Of a stretch of DNA of 64,000 nucleotides, positions 25,665-36,137 are shown in pieces. Under the pieces are notes generated by a model. That model did not search any database and was not told the origin of the DNA. It worked only from the letters and a program-made list of their open reading frames with translations. How positions within the stretch are numbered: position 1 is the stretch's first letter; every line of letters starts with the position of its first letter. Made by a program: the position numbers and the translations under genes. Origin of the DNA: Megasphaera vaginalis (ex Bordigoni et al. 2020). GTDB lineage: Bacteria > Bacillota > Negativicutes > Veillonellales > Megasphaeraceae. The stretch covers positions 282,302-346,301 of the forward strand of contig NZ_OEQB01000002.1 in NCBI RefSeq assembly GCF_900240295.1, read 5' to 3'.

Positions 25665-25823
25665 ATGATGATCATCCGTGATAATACGGCCAAGAGCGGC
25701 GATGCTCATAAGGAAAGTGAAGTCAGGAATACAGGAGAAGAATTGAATCTGGACTTAGGACGCCCCATGACGGAAGAGGAAGAAAAAATTTTTGCCAAGT
25801 TGAAAGAAGGCCTCGGACTGTAG
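25665..25823 (+). CDS. Small acidic protein, 52 residues, unknown
   Basis: ATG 25665 (or ATG 25668) lies 4-7 nt after a strong GAGGAGG site at 25654-25660, and a TATAAT precedes it. The product is hydrophilic and rich in Glu/Lys, with no membrane segment or Cys. Its last third (MTEEEEKIFAKLKEGLGL) should form an amphipathic helix. Promoter, ribosome site and a clean stop before an independent terminator support a real gene. No homologue is recognised from memory. Confidence 0.55.
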   Translation: MMIIRDNTAKSGDAHKESEVRNTGEELNLDLGRPMTEEEEKIFAKLKEGLGL

Positions 25824-25915
25824 CGGTAGGAAACAGGAGAGACGTTGCAGTTATCGTGAACGGCGTTGTTTCGAAACACGTCCTTTGAAGGTAAAACGAC
25901 TTATGAAGAAGAAAT

Positions 25916-25944
25916 GCCCTGCAGCTTGCTGCAGGGTGTTTTTT
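25916..25944 (+). terminator. Terminator before the radical SAM gene
   Basis: A GC-rich 9-bp hairpin (arms about 25916-25924 and 25929-25937) followed by GTTTTTT. Confidence 0.8.
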
Positions 25945-25967
25945 GGGTGCTAAGGGCGAACAAATGT

Positions 25968-25996
25968 TTGAAAGAGGCGCGACGCTGTGCTATGAT
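25968..25996 (+). promoter_or_regulatory. Promoter of the radical SAM/TIGR03915 operon
   Basis: TTGAAA (25968-25973), 17-nt spacer, TATGAT (25991-25996), 24 nt before ATG 26020. Confidence 0.7.
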
Positions 25997-26019
25997 AGAA
26001 AAAAAAGAGAGGTAGAATC

Positions 26020-27282
26020 ATGGACTGGGATACGATGCAGAAGAAGTTGGCGTTGCTCAGCGATGCCGCAAAATATGATGCCTCCTGTTCGTCCAGTGGC
26101 AGTTCCCGAAAAAATACGACAGGCGGCATCGGGAATGGGGCCATATCCGGAATTTGTCATTCGTGGTCGGCAGATGGCAGGTGCATTTCCTTATTAAAGG
26201 TATTAATGACCAATCATTGTATATATGATTGCGTTTATTGTGTGAATCGTTGCAGTCGCGATACGGAACGGACCGCTTTTTCGCCGGCCGAAATTGCGAT
26301 GTTGACGATTCAGTTTTATCGCCGTAATTATATTGAAGGGCTGTTTCTCAGCTCCGGCGTCTGGCGTTCGCCCGATTATACAACGGAATTGCTGATTGAA
26401 ACGGCGCGTATCTTACGAGATGAATATAGTTTTAACGGCTATGTTCACATGAAGGGAATTCCCGGTACGGCGCCGGAATTGATCAGCAGGCTCGGCTCGT
26501 ACGTTGATCGCCTGAGCATTAATATCGAATTGCCTTCTGCCGCCGGATTGAAGCTTCTTGCCCCGCAAAAGACAAAAGAGACGATCTTAGTGCCGATGCG
26601 GGAAGTGAAGCGGCGATCGGCGGAACGGGCTGAGGAACGAAAGCATAGTAAAAAGGTTCCGGCATTTGTGCCGGCGGGACAGACGACGCAGCTTATCGTC
26701 GGCGCGACGGCGGACAGTGATCGCACGATTCTGCAGTTGTCTGAAGCCCTATATAGGCGGATGTCGTTGAAGCGGGTCTACTATTCCGCTTATGTGCCGG
26801 CTGTAACGGATCCGCGGTTACCGGCTCCGTCCCGGCCGCCCCTCTTACGGGAACACCGTCTTTATCAGGCTGATTGGCTACTGCGTTTCTATCAGTTTCG
26901 TGCCGATGAAATATTATCGGAAGCGTTACCCGATTTTGACACTCGCCTTGATCCGAAGACCTGCTGGGCTTTGCGGCACCCCGAATGCTTTCCTGTAGAG
27001 ATCAATAAAGCGTCTTATCACATGCTGCTTCGCGTGCCCGGTATCGGCGTTCTCTCGGCGCGCCGCATTTGTGCGGCGCGCCGTTCGGCATGGCTCTCTT
27101 ATGATTCGCTGCGCCGGTTCGGAATCATTTTTAAGCGTGCAAAATATTTTATTACCTGCCGAGGTAAGTATTATGGCGGCGTTTACCGCCTCGAGACCGT
27201 TCGCCAACGCTTATTGCTGCAAGAAGCCTCTCAGGCTTACGAAGCCGTGAGTCTTTTCGATGAAACGGGAGGTGCCTCGTGA
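26020..27282 (+). CDS. Putative DNA modification/repair radical SAM protein (TIGR03916 family)
   Basis: A 420-residue protein with the radical SAM cluster motif C67-x3-C71-x2-C74 (CIYDCVYC). Downstream FLSSGVWRSPDYTTE and DRLSINIELPS fit the partial barrel of this family. The C-terminus carries a helix-hairpin-helix-like DNA-binding segment (VEINKASYHMLLRVPGIGVLSARRI). Family members are called putative DNA repair or modification enzymes because they pair with a TIGR03915 protein, as happens here with a 4-nt GTGA overlap. The reaction is unknown. GAGGTAG precedes ATG 26020. Confidence 0.88.
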   Translation: MDWDTMQKKLALLSDAAKYDASCSSSGSSRKNTTGGIGNGAISGICHSWSADGRCISLLKVLMTNHCIYDCVYCVNRCSRDTERTAFSPAEIAMLTIQFYRRNYIEGLFLSSGVWRSPDYTTELLIETARILRDEYSFNGYVHMKGIPGTAPELISRLGSYVDRLSINIELPSAAGLKLLAPQKTKETILVPMREVKRRSAERAEERKHSKKVPAFVPAGQTTQLIVGATADSDRTILQLSEALYRRMSLKRVYYSAYVPAVTDPRLPAPSRPPLLREHRLYQADWLLRFYQFRADEILSEALPDFDTRLDPKTCWALRHPECFPVEINKASYHMLLRVPGIGVLSARRICAARRSAWLSYDSLRRFGIIFKRAKYFITCRGKYYGGVYRLETVRQRLLLQEASQAYEAVSLFDETGGAS

Positions 27283-28010
27283 ATTATCATTATGACGGAA
27301 CTTTTTTCGGCTTTCTCACCGCTGTTTTTGATGCTTATCATGACGGGATACGGCATGTCGCCCATATCCATAGCGATGCAGAGCGCTCTTTATTCGGGCA
27401 GGAGAAGGAAGTCGGCACCGATGCGGGTAAAGCGGTTCGCGTTCTGCAGGGGCTGAAGGCGTCTTGCGGTAAGGAGGCGGTGCACTTTCTGTATTACGCT
27501 TTTTTGGCGGAAACGGCTGAACGGGAGCCCGTATTATTGTATTATATCCGCCGGCTCTTTACTTGGCGGCAGACCTGGCGACGGCACTTGAGTGACGAGC
27601 TGATTTGGCAGACGCGGTTGTGGGCGCAAAAGACGGGGAATGAACGACATAAACTTTTGGGACTTCTTCGTTTTCAGAAATTGTCGGACGGGATGCTCTA
27701 TGGACCTGTTGCGCCGACTGCCGCCGTCGTCCCTCTTTTGGCGCCGCATTTCATACGCCGTTTTCCCGAAGAGCGTTGGATTATCCACGATCGTCGTCGC
27801 GGCGTTGGCGTGTTGTATGAACAACATGAGACGGCTATCGTTGAAATTCCCTGCTCACGGTCTCCTGATCTGGCGGCGGAAGAACTTTGCTGGCAAAGCT
27901 TGTGGCAACGGTATTACCGTACCGCGGCGATTGAAGAACGCCGCAATGAATTGTTGCGGCGCTCTTTTATGCCTTATAAATATTGGCCCGATCTGATTGA
28001 AATGAAGTGA
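27279..28010 (+). CDS. TIGR03915 family putative DNA repair protein (DUF4130)
   Basis: A 243-residue protein starting at GTG 27279, overlapping the radical SAM stop (GTGA). The N-terminal YHYDGTFFGFLTAVFDAY and central KLLGLLRFQKLSDGMLYGPV, then HFIRRFPEERWIIHDRRR, are typical of the DUF4130 family. In other bacteria this domain is found fused to a uracil-DNA-glycosylase-like domain; only the DUF4130 part is present here. Coupled translation with the radical SAM gene supports a two-protein complex. Substrate unknown. Confidence 0.85.
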   Translation: MNYHYDGTFFGFLTAVFDAYHDGIRHVAHIHSDAERSLFGQEKEVGTDAGKAVRVLQGLKASCGKEAVHFLYYAFLAETAEREPVLLYYIRRLFTWRQTWRRHLSDELIWQTRLWAQKTGNERHKLLGLLRFQKLSDGMLYGPVAPTAAVVPLLAPHFIRRFPEERWIIHDRRRGVGVLYEQHETAIVEIPCSRSPDLAAEELCWQSLWQRYYRTAAIEERRNELLRRSFMPYKYWPDLIEMK

Positions 28011-28020
28011 TTTTTTTCGG

Positions 28021-28049
28021 TTTATTTTTCCTATCAGTTGTTATATAAT
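28021..28049 (+). promoter_or_regulatory. Candidate promoter of the DUF1934-argS operon
   Basis: TATAAT at 28044-28049 with a weak TTTATT -35 (28021-28026) and 17-nt spacer. Confidence 0.55.
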
Positions 28050-28086
28050 AGTACCATTAGATTGTTATGAGGAAAGGTAGAATAGC

Positions 28087-28515
28087 GTGAAACCTGTTTT
28101 GGTGACGGTAGAGAGCATTCAACGAAATGAGAACGGCGAAGAGATCACGTTAGAGCTTGTTTCGGAAGGGAAATTCTATGCTAAAGACCGGGCGCAATAT
28201 ATTGTTTACGAAGAGAGTGAAATTACCGGCATGGCCGGCGTTACGACGGTTATCAAAATTCCTGAAGACGGTACGGTTTGTCTGCTGCGCTTGGGAAGTC
28301 TCAAGCAGCGGCAGGAGTATGCTGTCGGCAGGGAGAGCCGTTCTACTTATGAGACTCCGGTCGGTATCATGGGTGTGACGATGAAAACGTATGAATGTGA
28401 TGTCGCTTTGCGGGACGGAGTCGGCACGATCCGTCTCGGTTTTGATGTCACGATTGAAGGTGTCGGGGCGAATTATAATCAGGTAACGATTACAGTGCGG
28501 GAGGATAAATCGTAA
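28087..28515 (+). CDS. DUF1934 protein (YwiB-like)
   Basis: A 142-residue beta-rich protein with a GTG start behind AAAGGTAG. It has the DUF1934 layout: early VTVESIQRNENGEEITLELVSEG, then YIVYEESEITGMAGVTTVIKI, and closing F-D-V-T-I-E-G. These are small lipocalin-like barrels of unknown role. The gene lies directly before argS with a 1-nt stop/start overlap, the order also seen in Bacillus (ywiB-argS). Confidence 0.88.
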   Translation: MKPVLVTVESIQRNENGEEITLELVSEGKFYAKDRAQYIVYEESEITGMAGVTTVIKIPEDGTVCLLRLGSLKQRQEYAVGRESRSTYETPVGIMGVTMKTYECDVALRDGVGTIRLGFDVTIEGVGANYNQVTITVREDKS

Positions 28516-30179
28516 TGGAATTAAAAGAACTGTTGACGCGGGGAATTCAGACGGCTTTGCAAGAAGCTGTCCGGAACGGGGAATTGCCGGACGGCGATTA
28601 TCCTGCTGTTTTGCTGGAAGTTCCGCCGCAGAAGGAATTCGGGGATTTTGCCAGCAACATTGCCATGCAGTCGGCGCGCATTGCGAGACGGTCGCCGCGC
28701 GATATTGCAAACACGATTATTTCCCATATGGAGTATTCTTGGCTGAATAAAGCGGAAGTGGCCGGTGCCGGTTTTATTAATTTTTTTCTGAATCATACGG
28801 TTTTATACGACGCGTTGAAAGGCATTCTGGCGTCCGGATCGGCCTATGGTCAAGCGCCGCTGCGCGCTGACGATACGGTGCAGGTGGAATATGTCAGCGC
28901 GAATCCGACGGGGCCTCTCCATGTCGGTCACGGCCGCGGTGCCGCATACGGCAGTGCGTTGGTAAATTTATTGCGCGCCGCCGGCTACCGGGTTGAAGCG
29001 GAATACTACATCAATGACGCCGGCAATCAAATGAATAATCTGGCTGCATCCGTCAACGCCCGGTATTTGCAACTGCTCGGCAAAGAAGCGGAAATTCCCG
29101 AGAACGGCTATCATGGACAGGATATTATTGATACGGCACAGGCGATTATTGATCAGGACGGCGCCGCTTATCTCGAGATGGATGAGGCGACAAGGCTGGA
29201 ACTGTTCAAAGATCGGGCTTATGCTGAAAAGCTGAAGGCCTTGAAACGTGACTTGGAACATTTTAATGTGCACTATGACCGTTGGTTCAGCGAACGGACG
29301 CTGCATCCGCAGGCGATTGAAGCGGCATGTGCCGTTTTAAAGCGGGACGGTAAGGTCTATGAACAAGACGGCGCGTTATGGTTGCGTTCGACTGCTTACG
29401 GTGATGACAAGGATCGCGTCGTCATCCGCGATAACGGTGTACCGACATATTTGGCTGCCGACATCGCTTATCACAAGAATAAATATGATCGCGGCTTTCA
29501 TTCATTGATCAATATTTGGGGGGCCGATCATCACGGCTATGTGGCGCGCGTCAAGGCTGCCATGGCGGCGCTCGGGTATGATCCGCAGCGGTTGGAAATT
29601 TTGCTGTTGCAAATGGTGAGCCTTTTCCGCAACGGTGAAGTCGTTAAGATGTCGAAACGGACGGGACAGGCAATCACCTTGAACGAATTGATTGAAGAAG
29701 TCGGCACCGATGCGGCTCGGTATTTCTTTATCATGCGCTCCCTCGACACGCAACTTGATTTTGATCTTGACCTGGCGACGTCGCGGAGTAATGAAAACCC
29801 CGTTTACTATATTCAGTACGCACATGCCCGGATATACAGCGTGTATAGGCAAATCGAGGAAAAAGGCGGCACCGTACCGGATACATGGGATGATGTCGAT
29901 TGGAGCCGGCTCTGTGAAGAACCGGAATTGGCGTTGATTAAGAAAATGACGGCGTTCCCCGAAGAGATCCAAAAGGCTGCTGTCAACAGAGAACCGCATC
30001 GTCTTGCTCATTTTGTTCATGAACTGGCAGGACTGTTTCACACCTTCTATAACCAGTGTCATATCATTCAATCCGACAAAGAACTGGAAAAGGCGAGGTT
30101 AGCACTGATTACGGCAGTCCGGATTACGATCGCTAACAGTCTGGCGGTTCTCGGCATTTCCGCGCCGAAGGAAATGTAG
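28515..30179 (+). CDS. argS: Arginyl-tRNA synthetase
   Basis: A 554-residue class I synthetase. The N-terminal additional domain (1-110) precedes the HIGH-type motif HVGHGRG (about residue 135). KMSKRTG at about 380 is the second ATP-binding signature, and the anticodon-binding helical domain closes the protein (RLAHFVHELAGLFHTFYNQCHI). The ATG (28515) shares a base with the DUF1934 stop, so the two are translationally coupled. pyrG follows after 65 nt with no terminator between. Confidence 0.97.
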   Translation: MELKELLTRGIQTALQEAVRNGELPDGDYPAVLLEVPPQKEFGDFASNIAMQSARIARRSPRDIANTIISHMEYSWLNKAEVAGAGFINFFLNHTVLYDALKGILASGSAYGQAPLRADDTVQVEYVSANPTGPLHVGHGRGAAYGSALVNLLRAAGYRVEAEYYINDAGNQMNNLAASVNARYLQLLGKEAEIPENGYHGQDIIDTAQAIIDQDGAAYLEMDEATRLELFKDRAYAEKLKALKRDLEHFNVHYDRWFSERTLHPQAIEAACAVLKRDGKVYEQDGALWLRSTAYGDDKDRVVIRDNGVPTYLAADIAYHKNKYDRGFHSLINIWGADHHGYVARVKAAMAALGYDPQRLEILLLQMVSLFRNGEVVKMSKRTGQAITLNELIEEVGTDAARYFFIMRSLDTQLDFDLDLATSRSNENPVYYIQYAHARIYSVYRQIEEKGGTVPDTWDDVDWSRLCEEPELALIKKMTAFPEEIQKAAVNREPHRLAHFVHELAGLFHTFYNQCHIIQSDKELEKARLALITAVRITIANSLAVLGISAPKEM

Positions 30180-30220
30180 CGGAACAAGGCAATGACCGGA
30201 TGAAGTAATGTTTTTTGTGA

Positions 30221-31861
<1,641 letters not shown>

Positions 31862-31878
31862 ATACAGCTGATACTCGC

Positions 31879-31915
31879 AAAAGGAGGCATTCTGTATACA
31901 GAATGCCTCCTTTTT
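31879..31915 (+). terminator. Terminator after pyrG
   Basis: Perfect 16-base arms (31879-31894, 31899-31914), loop TATA, T run included. Confidence 0.92.
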
Positions 31916-32198
31916 ATGATTTTTTGACGATATTATGTGAAAAAAATAACAGCAACTCTCAGAATATTAAATTATAAAGAAAATTCTCTTTTTACAGAGG
32001 TAACTTAAAGTTTGCCTGCAAATAAATAAGCATGAAAGAAACACAGTTGATGAGGATATGCCGGTGCTTTGCAAGAAGAAACTTATACTGAAAGAGTGTA
32101 TTATTATTTATATATGATCAGCGTATGCCTTTTGATTATCCTTGAAAAACAATGCGAATCAATTATGCTAAAACGATTAGCTTGCGATAATTTTCACA

Positions 32199-32227
32199 TT
32201 GAATATTGAAACATATAATGATATAAT
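32199..32227 (+). promoter_or_regulatory. Promoter of the rnf operon
   Basis: TTGAAT (32199-32204), 17-nt spacer, TATAAT (32222-32227). A second TATAAT lies 8 nt earlier (32214-32219). The start would be near 32234, about 295 nt before rnfC. Confidence 0.7.
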
Positions 32228-32233
32228 GGGTAC

Positions 32234-32529
32234 GACTGAAAGGGTGCCTTTATGTACATATCGGCCCTTTTTGCGTATACATTGAATGGAAGAAGACAGC
32301 TTGGATAAGCGAAAAACCTTTTTTCTTATCCAAAAACCTGAAAAGCAAGGGGCGTGTCTTCGCCGGCAGATGGATAAGCGCTTGACGGGATACAATGGAA
32401 GAAACGTAGGTGTCGGATTCGTTTCAGAGACGGACGCTTTTTATAGCGGACTCATGTTGTAAGTTCCGTCAGAGTTATTGCTTACTGTTTTTATTATTTT
32501 CATTAAATAGATTAATGAGGTGATTTTTG
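32234..32529 (+). ncRNA. Long structured 5' leader of the rnf operon (candidate regulatory RNA)
   Basis: The 668-nt gap between pyrG and rnfC holds no gene; its first half is AT-rich. The transcribed part has a terminator-like hairpin near its start (AAAGGG at 32239-32244 with CCCTTT at 32265-32270, inner CC/GG pair, then Ts). A perfect 9-bp hairpin follows (32301-32309 with 32325-32333), and a GACGGA/TCCGTC stem (32429-32434 with 32465-32470) encloses a small CGCT/AGCG hairpin. GGATAAGCG and AATGGAAGAA each occur twice. I match it to no known riboswitch class. A regulatory RNA role is inference. Confidence 0.4.
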
Positions 32530-33867
32530 ATGATGAAAAGCTTTATCGGTGGGGTCCATCCTGACGATGGGAAAATCTATGCAAAGGACAAAGCAATAGA
32601 AGCCCCGGCAGTACCGGAACAAGTAGTCATCCCGATGAGTCAGCACTTTGGTGCACCTTGTACTCCGACAGTCAAGGTTGGCGACCACGTTAAGAAAGGG
32701 CAGCTCATAGGGACCAGCGATGCATTTTTGCACGCTGATATTCACGCTTCGACTTCCGGTGACGTTGTCAAGGTAGCCCCTATGCCGCATAACATGATGG
32801 TTACATGTATGGCGGTCGTCATTAAAGCGGATGGAAAAGACGAATGGGTCGAAGGTCTTCCTGCTGAACATGACTGGAAACAGCTTGACGGCAAGGAAAT
32901 TATTGACTTGATTAAGGCTGCCGGTGTTGTTGGTTGCGGCGGTGCGACGTTCCCGGCGCACGTTAAATTGACACCGAATAAGCCTGTTGACACCTTTATC
33001 GTCAACGCTGCCGAATGTGAACCGTATTTAACTGCCGATTATCGTGCCATGCTCGAATGGGCGGATAAATTGGCTACAGGCGTGCAGATCTGCATGAAGG
33101 CGTTAGGAGTTACCAAGGGGTTCATCGGCATTGAAGATAATAAAATGGACGCCGTAAAGGTTATGGAAGAAGCCTTTAAAGATATTCCTGAAGTCAGCGT
33201 TGAAGCTTTGCCGACGAAATATCCGCAAGGCGCGGAAAAAATGCTGATTAAAGCCGTTACGGGAAGAGAAGTCGAACCGGGCGGTTTGCCGATGAATGTC
33301 GGCTGCGTCGTCAGTAATGTCGGCACGGTCTGTGCTATTACCGATGCCGTTTGTCATGGCATTCCCTTTATTGAACGTGTTACGACGGTGACTGGAGATT
33401 GCATTGCCGAACCGAAGAATCTGCTCCTTCGCATCGGGACCCCGTTCCAATATGCGTTAGATTACTGCGGCGGCTTTTCCAAGCAACCGGATCGCGTTAT
33501 CGGCGGCGGCCCGATGATGGGATTGGCGCAATATCAGCTTGATGTTCCCATCACTAAAGGCGCTTCCGGTATCGTTGCTTTGTCTCCTGAAAAATGTCAG
33601 GTTGGCGTCGAAGATCCCTGCATTCGTTGCGGACGTTGCGTCGATGCCTGTCCGATGGGGCTGATTCCCAGCCAATTAAGTATTTTCTCTGCTTGCCAGG
33701 CGTGGGACAAATGTATGGAATACGGTGTCATGAATTGCGTGGAATGCGGCAGTTGCGTATTTACTTGTCCGGCTAAACGGAACATCGTACAGTATATCCG
33801 CAATGCGAAATCGCAAGTGAAAGCTATGCAGCAAGCAGAAAAAGCCAAAGCGGAAGCCAAGGCCTAA
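32530..33867 (+). CDS. rnfC: Rnf complex subunit C
   Basis: The 445-residue, NADH- and FMN-binding peripheral subunit of the ferredoxin:NAD+ oxidoreductase. Start ATG 32530 has GAGGTGA 6 nt upstream. The N-terminal part has the lipoyl-like VKVGDHVKKGQLIG. The Nqo1-like part contains VGCGGATFPAHVKL and AAECEPYLTADY. Two 4Fe-4S motifs close it: CIRCGRCVDACPMG and CVECGSCVFTCPAKR. It is first in the order C-D-G-E-A-B, the usual order in Firmicutes. Rnf couples reduced ferredoxin oxidation to Na+ or H+ export. Confidence 0.97.
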   Translation: MMKSFIGGVHPDDGKIYAKDKAIEAPAVPEQVVIPMSQHFGAPCTPTVKVGDHVKKGQLIGTSDAFLHADIHASTSGDVVKVAPMPHNMMVTCMAVVIKADGKDEWVEGLPAEHDWKQLDGKEIIDLIKAAGVVGCGGATFPAHVKLTPNKPVDTFIVNAAECEPYLTADYRAMLEWADKLATGVQICMKALGVTKGFIGIEDNKMDAVKVMEEAFKDIPEVSVEALPTKYPQGAEKMLIKAVTGREVEPGGLPMNVGCVVSNVGTVCAITDAVCHGIPFIERVTTVTGDCIAEPKNLLLRIGTPFQYALDYCGGFSKQPDRVIGGGPMMGLAQYQLDVPITKGASGIVALSPEKCQVGVEDPCIRCGRCVDACPMGLIPSQLSIFSACQAWDKCMEYGVMNCVECGSCVFTCPAKRNIVQYIRNAKSQVKAMQQAEKAKAEAKA

Positions 33868-33893
33868 GTCATAAACGGAAGAAGGGATAATAG

Positions 33894-34949
33894 ATGAGTC
33901 CAGAAATTAAAGGACAGACAAACGGAGCGGGCGCGAGCGGCACACAGGAAGTCAGACTTACTGTATCATCTTCACCGCATGTCCGTTGTAATGAATCGAT
34001 TTCCAAAATCATGTGGAGCGTTGTAGCGGCTTTGGTACCGGCTGCCGCGTTTGGCGTATATTATTTTGGAATGAACGCTTTAATCAATATCATTGTTTCC
34101 ATTGTATCGGCTGTTGCCTTTGAATATTTGTGGGAAAAATTATTGCACAAAAAAATTACGATCAAAGACGGCAGTGCCGTTATTACCGGCCTTCTTTTGG
34201 CCATGTGCGTATCGCCGCTTCTGCCGTGGTGGATGTGCATCGTCGGCTCTTTCCTGGCTATTGTGGTCTGTAAACAGTCGATGGGCGGATTGGGGTATAA
34301 CCTGTTTAATCCGGCGCATGTCGGCCGTGCCGGCTTGATGGTTTCCTGGCCTGTTGCCATGACGACGTGGACACAGGTGAACGGAACTGTCGTGGACGGC
34401 GTTGCCGGCGCTACGCCGCTCAATGTTTTGAAACATGGCGGTCACGATGCGCTGCTCCAATTGTTCGGCGGCGATCCGGCTACTATGTACCAAAGCTTAT
34501 TCTTCGGATTCCGCAACGGTTCGATGGGGGAAACTTCAACTGTTCTCTTGGTACTTGGCGGGCTTTTCCTCATTTATAAAGGCTATGTCAAATGGCAGGC
34601 TCCCGTTGTCATGATTGCCACCGTCGGTATTATGATGTGGATTTTCGGCGGCGTAACCTTAGGCACGGGCCTTTTCTCCGGCGATCCCCTTTTTCATATG
34701 ATGGCCGGCGGTCTGATCATAGGTGCATTCTTTATGTCGACTGATATGGTTACGGCTCCCATTACTTTGAAAGGCCAGATAATTTTTGCTCTCGGCGCAG
34801 GACTGATCACGGTCCTTATTCGTCTTCTCGGCGGTTATCCTGAAGGTGTCTGCTACTCCATCTTGTTGATGAATGCCGTTACACCGTTGATTGACCGTTT
34901 GGTAAAACCACGCATCTTTGGTTCAGTAAAGGCAAAGGGGGCGAACTAA
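33894..34949 (+). CDS. rnfD: Rnf complex subunit D
   Basis: A 351-residue membrane subunit with about nine helices. AGATPL around T174 corresponds to the threonine that receives covalent FMN in RnfD/NqrB. SDPLFHMMAGG-type and FMSTDMVTAPIT blocks are family hallmarks. Its N-terminus has an unusual Gly/Ala-rich start before the conserved SSPHVRCNESISKIM. AGAAGGGATAAT precedes the ATG. The apbE gene at the end of this operon encodes the enzyme expected to attach the FMN. Confidence 0.97.
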   Translation: MSPEIKGQTNGAGASGTQEVRLTVSSSPHVRCNESISKIMWSVVAALVPAAAFGVYYFGMNALINIIVSIVSAVAFEYLWEKLLHKKITIKDGSAVITGLLLAMCVSPLLPWWMCIVGSFLAIVVCKQSMGGLGYNLFNPAHVGRAGLMVSWPVAMTTWTQVNGTVVDGVAGATPLNVLKHGGHDALLQLFGGDPATMYQSLFFGFRNGSMGETSTVLLVLGGLFLIYKGYVKWQAPVVMIATVGIMMWIFGGVTLGTGLFSGDPLFHMMAGGLIIGAFFMSTDMVTAPITLKGQIIFALGAGLITVLIRLLGGYPEGVCYSILLMNAVTPLIDRLVKPRIFGSVKAKGAN

Positions 34950-34950
34950 A

Positions 34951-35502
34951 ATGTCAGAAACTACAGGAAGCAGCATTTTCAAGATTGCTCTCAACCTGAT
35001 CCTGACTTGTTTGGTATCAGGATGTATCATCGGCGCCGTATATTTTGTTACAGGTCCGATCGCGAAAGTAAAAGCGGAACAGATGAAACAGGAGTCGATG
35101 AAAGCTTTGGTGCCTACGGCTGATTCGTTTGTGCCGGTAGCGAATGAAAAAGATACGTTCATTGCCCAAAAAGGCGGACAGAAGGTCGCTTTTATCATTC
35201 CGACGGAACCGAAAGGGTACGGCGGACCGATCAAGATGTTGACGGCCGTTTCCTCTGACGGTGCGGTAATGGATTATACGATGCTTGAAGCCAATGAAAC
35301 ACCGGGTCTCGGTGACCGCGCGGCTAAAGATCCGTTCCGCGGCCAGTTCAAGGGAAAGAAAATCGACGCCTTGGAAGTTACGAAAGACCATAGCGACACG
35401 AAACATATTCAGGCTATGACGGGTGCTACGATTTCTTCCCGTGCAGTTACTTTGGGTGTCAAAGAGGCTGTCGAAAAAGCAGCACAGTTAGGAGGTAACT
35501 GA
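34951..35502 (+). CDS. rnfG: Rnf complex subunit G
   Basis: A 183-residue subunit with one N-terminal membrane helix (about 10-33) and an extracytoplasmic FMN domain. The covalent FMN site is T160 in MTGATISSRAV. ETPGLGDRA is the second conserved motif. It starts 1 nt after the rnfD stop, indicating translational coupling; its ribosome site (AAAGGGGG) lies within the end of rnfD. Confidence 0.97.
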   Translation: MSETTGSSIFKIALNLILTCLVSGCIIGAVYFVTGPIAKVKAEQMKQESMKALVPTADSFVPVANEKDTFIAQKGGQKVAFIIPTEPKGYGGPIKMLTAVSSDGAVMDYTMLEANETPGLGDRAAKDPFRGQFKGKKIDALEVTKDHSDTKHIQAMTGATISSRAVTLGVKEAVEKAAQLGGN

Positions 35503-35504
35503 TT

Positions 35505-36137
35505 ATGAGCTTATGGAAAGTATTCAGCAGAGGCGTCATTGAAGAAAACCCATACTTCGTTCTGGCCTTGAGCTTATGTCCTGGTTTGGCTGTTACTACC
35601 AGCGTTATCAACGGTTTGACGATGGGCTTGACCGTATGGTTCGTTATTACTTCCAATAACGTTGTGGTATCTATCATTCGTAAGACGATCAATAAAAAAG
35701 TACGTGTGCCTGTATATATTACCTGTATTGCCACGATTGTTACCTGTGTGCAATTGTTCCTGCAGGCCTTTGCACCTGATCTGTATAAAGCCCTTGGCGT
35801 ATATCTCGATTTGGTCGTTGTTTTCGCCATTATTCTTGCCCGTGCAGAATCGATCGCTTCTAAAAACGGTATCGTCGTCTCCTTCCTTGACGGTATGGGC
35901 ATGGGCGTCGGGTTTACCATCGCCATGTTTATTATTTCCGTTATCCGCGAAATTATCGGCAACGGCACTTTTGCCGGCGTTGAATTATTTGGTCCTGCCT
36001 ATCAGCCCGCTTTGATCATGGCCTTACCGCCTGGAGCCTTTATGCTTATCGGTTTCCTTATGGCCGGTATCAAGATGTACAACCAGTCCCGTGAAAAAGC
36101 AAAACTGCTGAAAGAACTGAAAGGAAGTGAAGGATAA
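35505..36137 (+). CDS. rnfE: Rnf complex subunit E
   Basis: A 210-residue integral membrane subunit homologous to RnfA/NqrD. The start WKVFSRGVIEENPYFVLALSLCPGLAVTTS and the C-proximal FLDGMGMGVGFTIAMFIISVIREIIGNG are signatures; the Cys in LCPGLA is among the residues that hold the membrane iron site between RnfA and RnfE. AGGAGG lies 8 nt before ATG 35505. Confidence 0.97.
   Translation: MSLWKVFSRGVIEENPYFVLALSLCPGLAVTTSVINGLTMGLTVWFVITSNNVVVSIIRKTINKKVRVPVYITCIATIVTCVQLFLQAFAPDLYKALGVYLDLVVVFAIILARAESIASKNGIVVSFLDGMGMGVGFTIAMFIISVIREIIGNGTFAGVELFGPAYQPALIMALPPGAFMLIGFLMAGIKMYNQSREKAKLLKELKGSEG

Noticed and set aside
32177..32395. Minus-strand frame of about 70 codons in the rnf leader
   Set aside because: No ribosome site or homology, and it overlaps the plus-strand promoter and hairpins.
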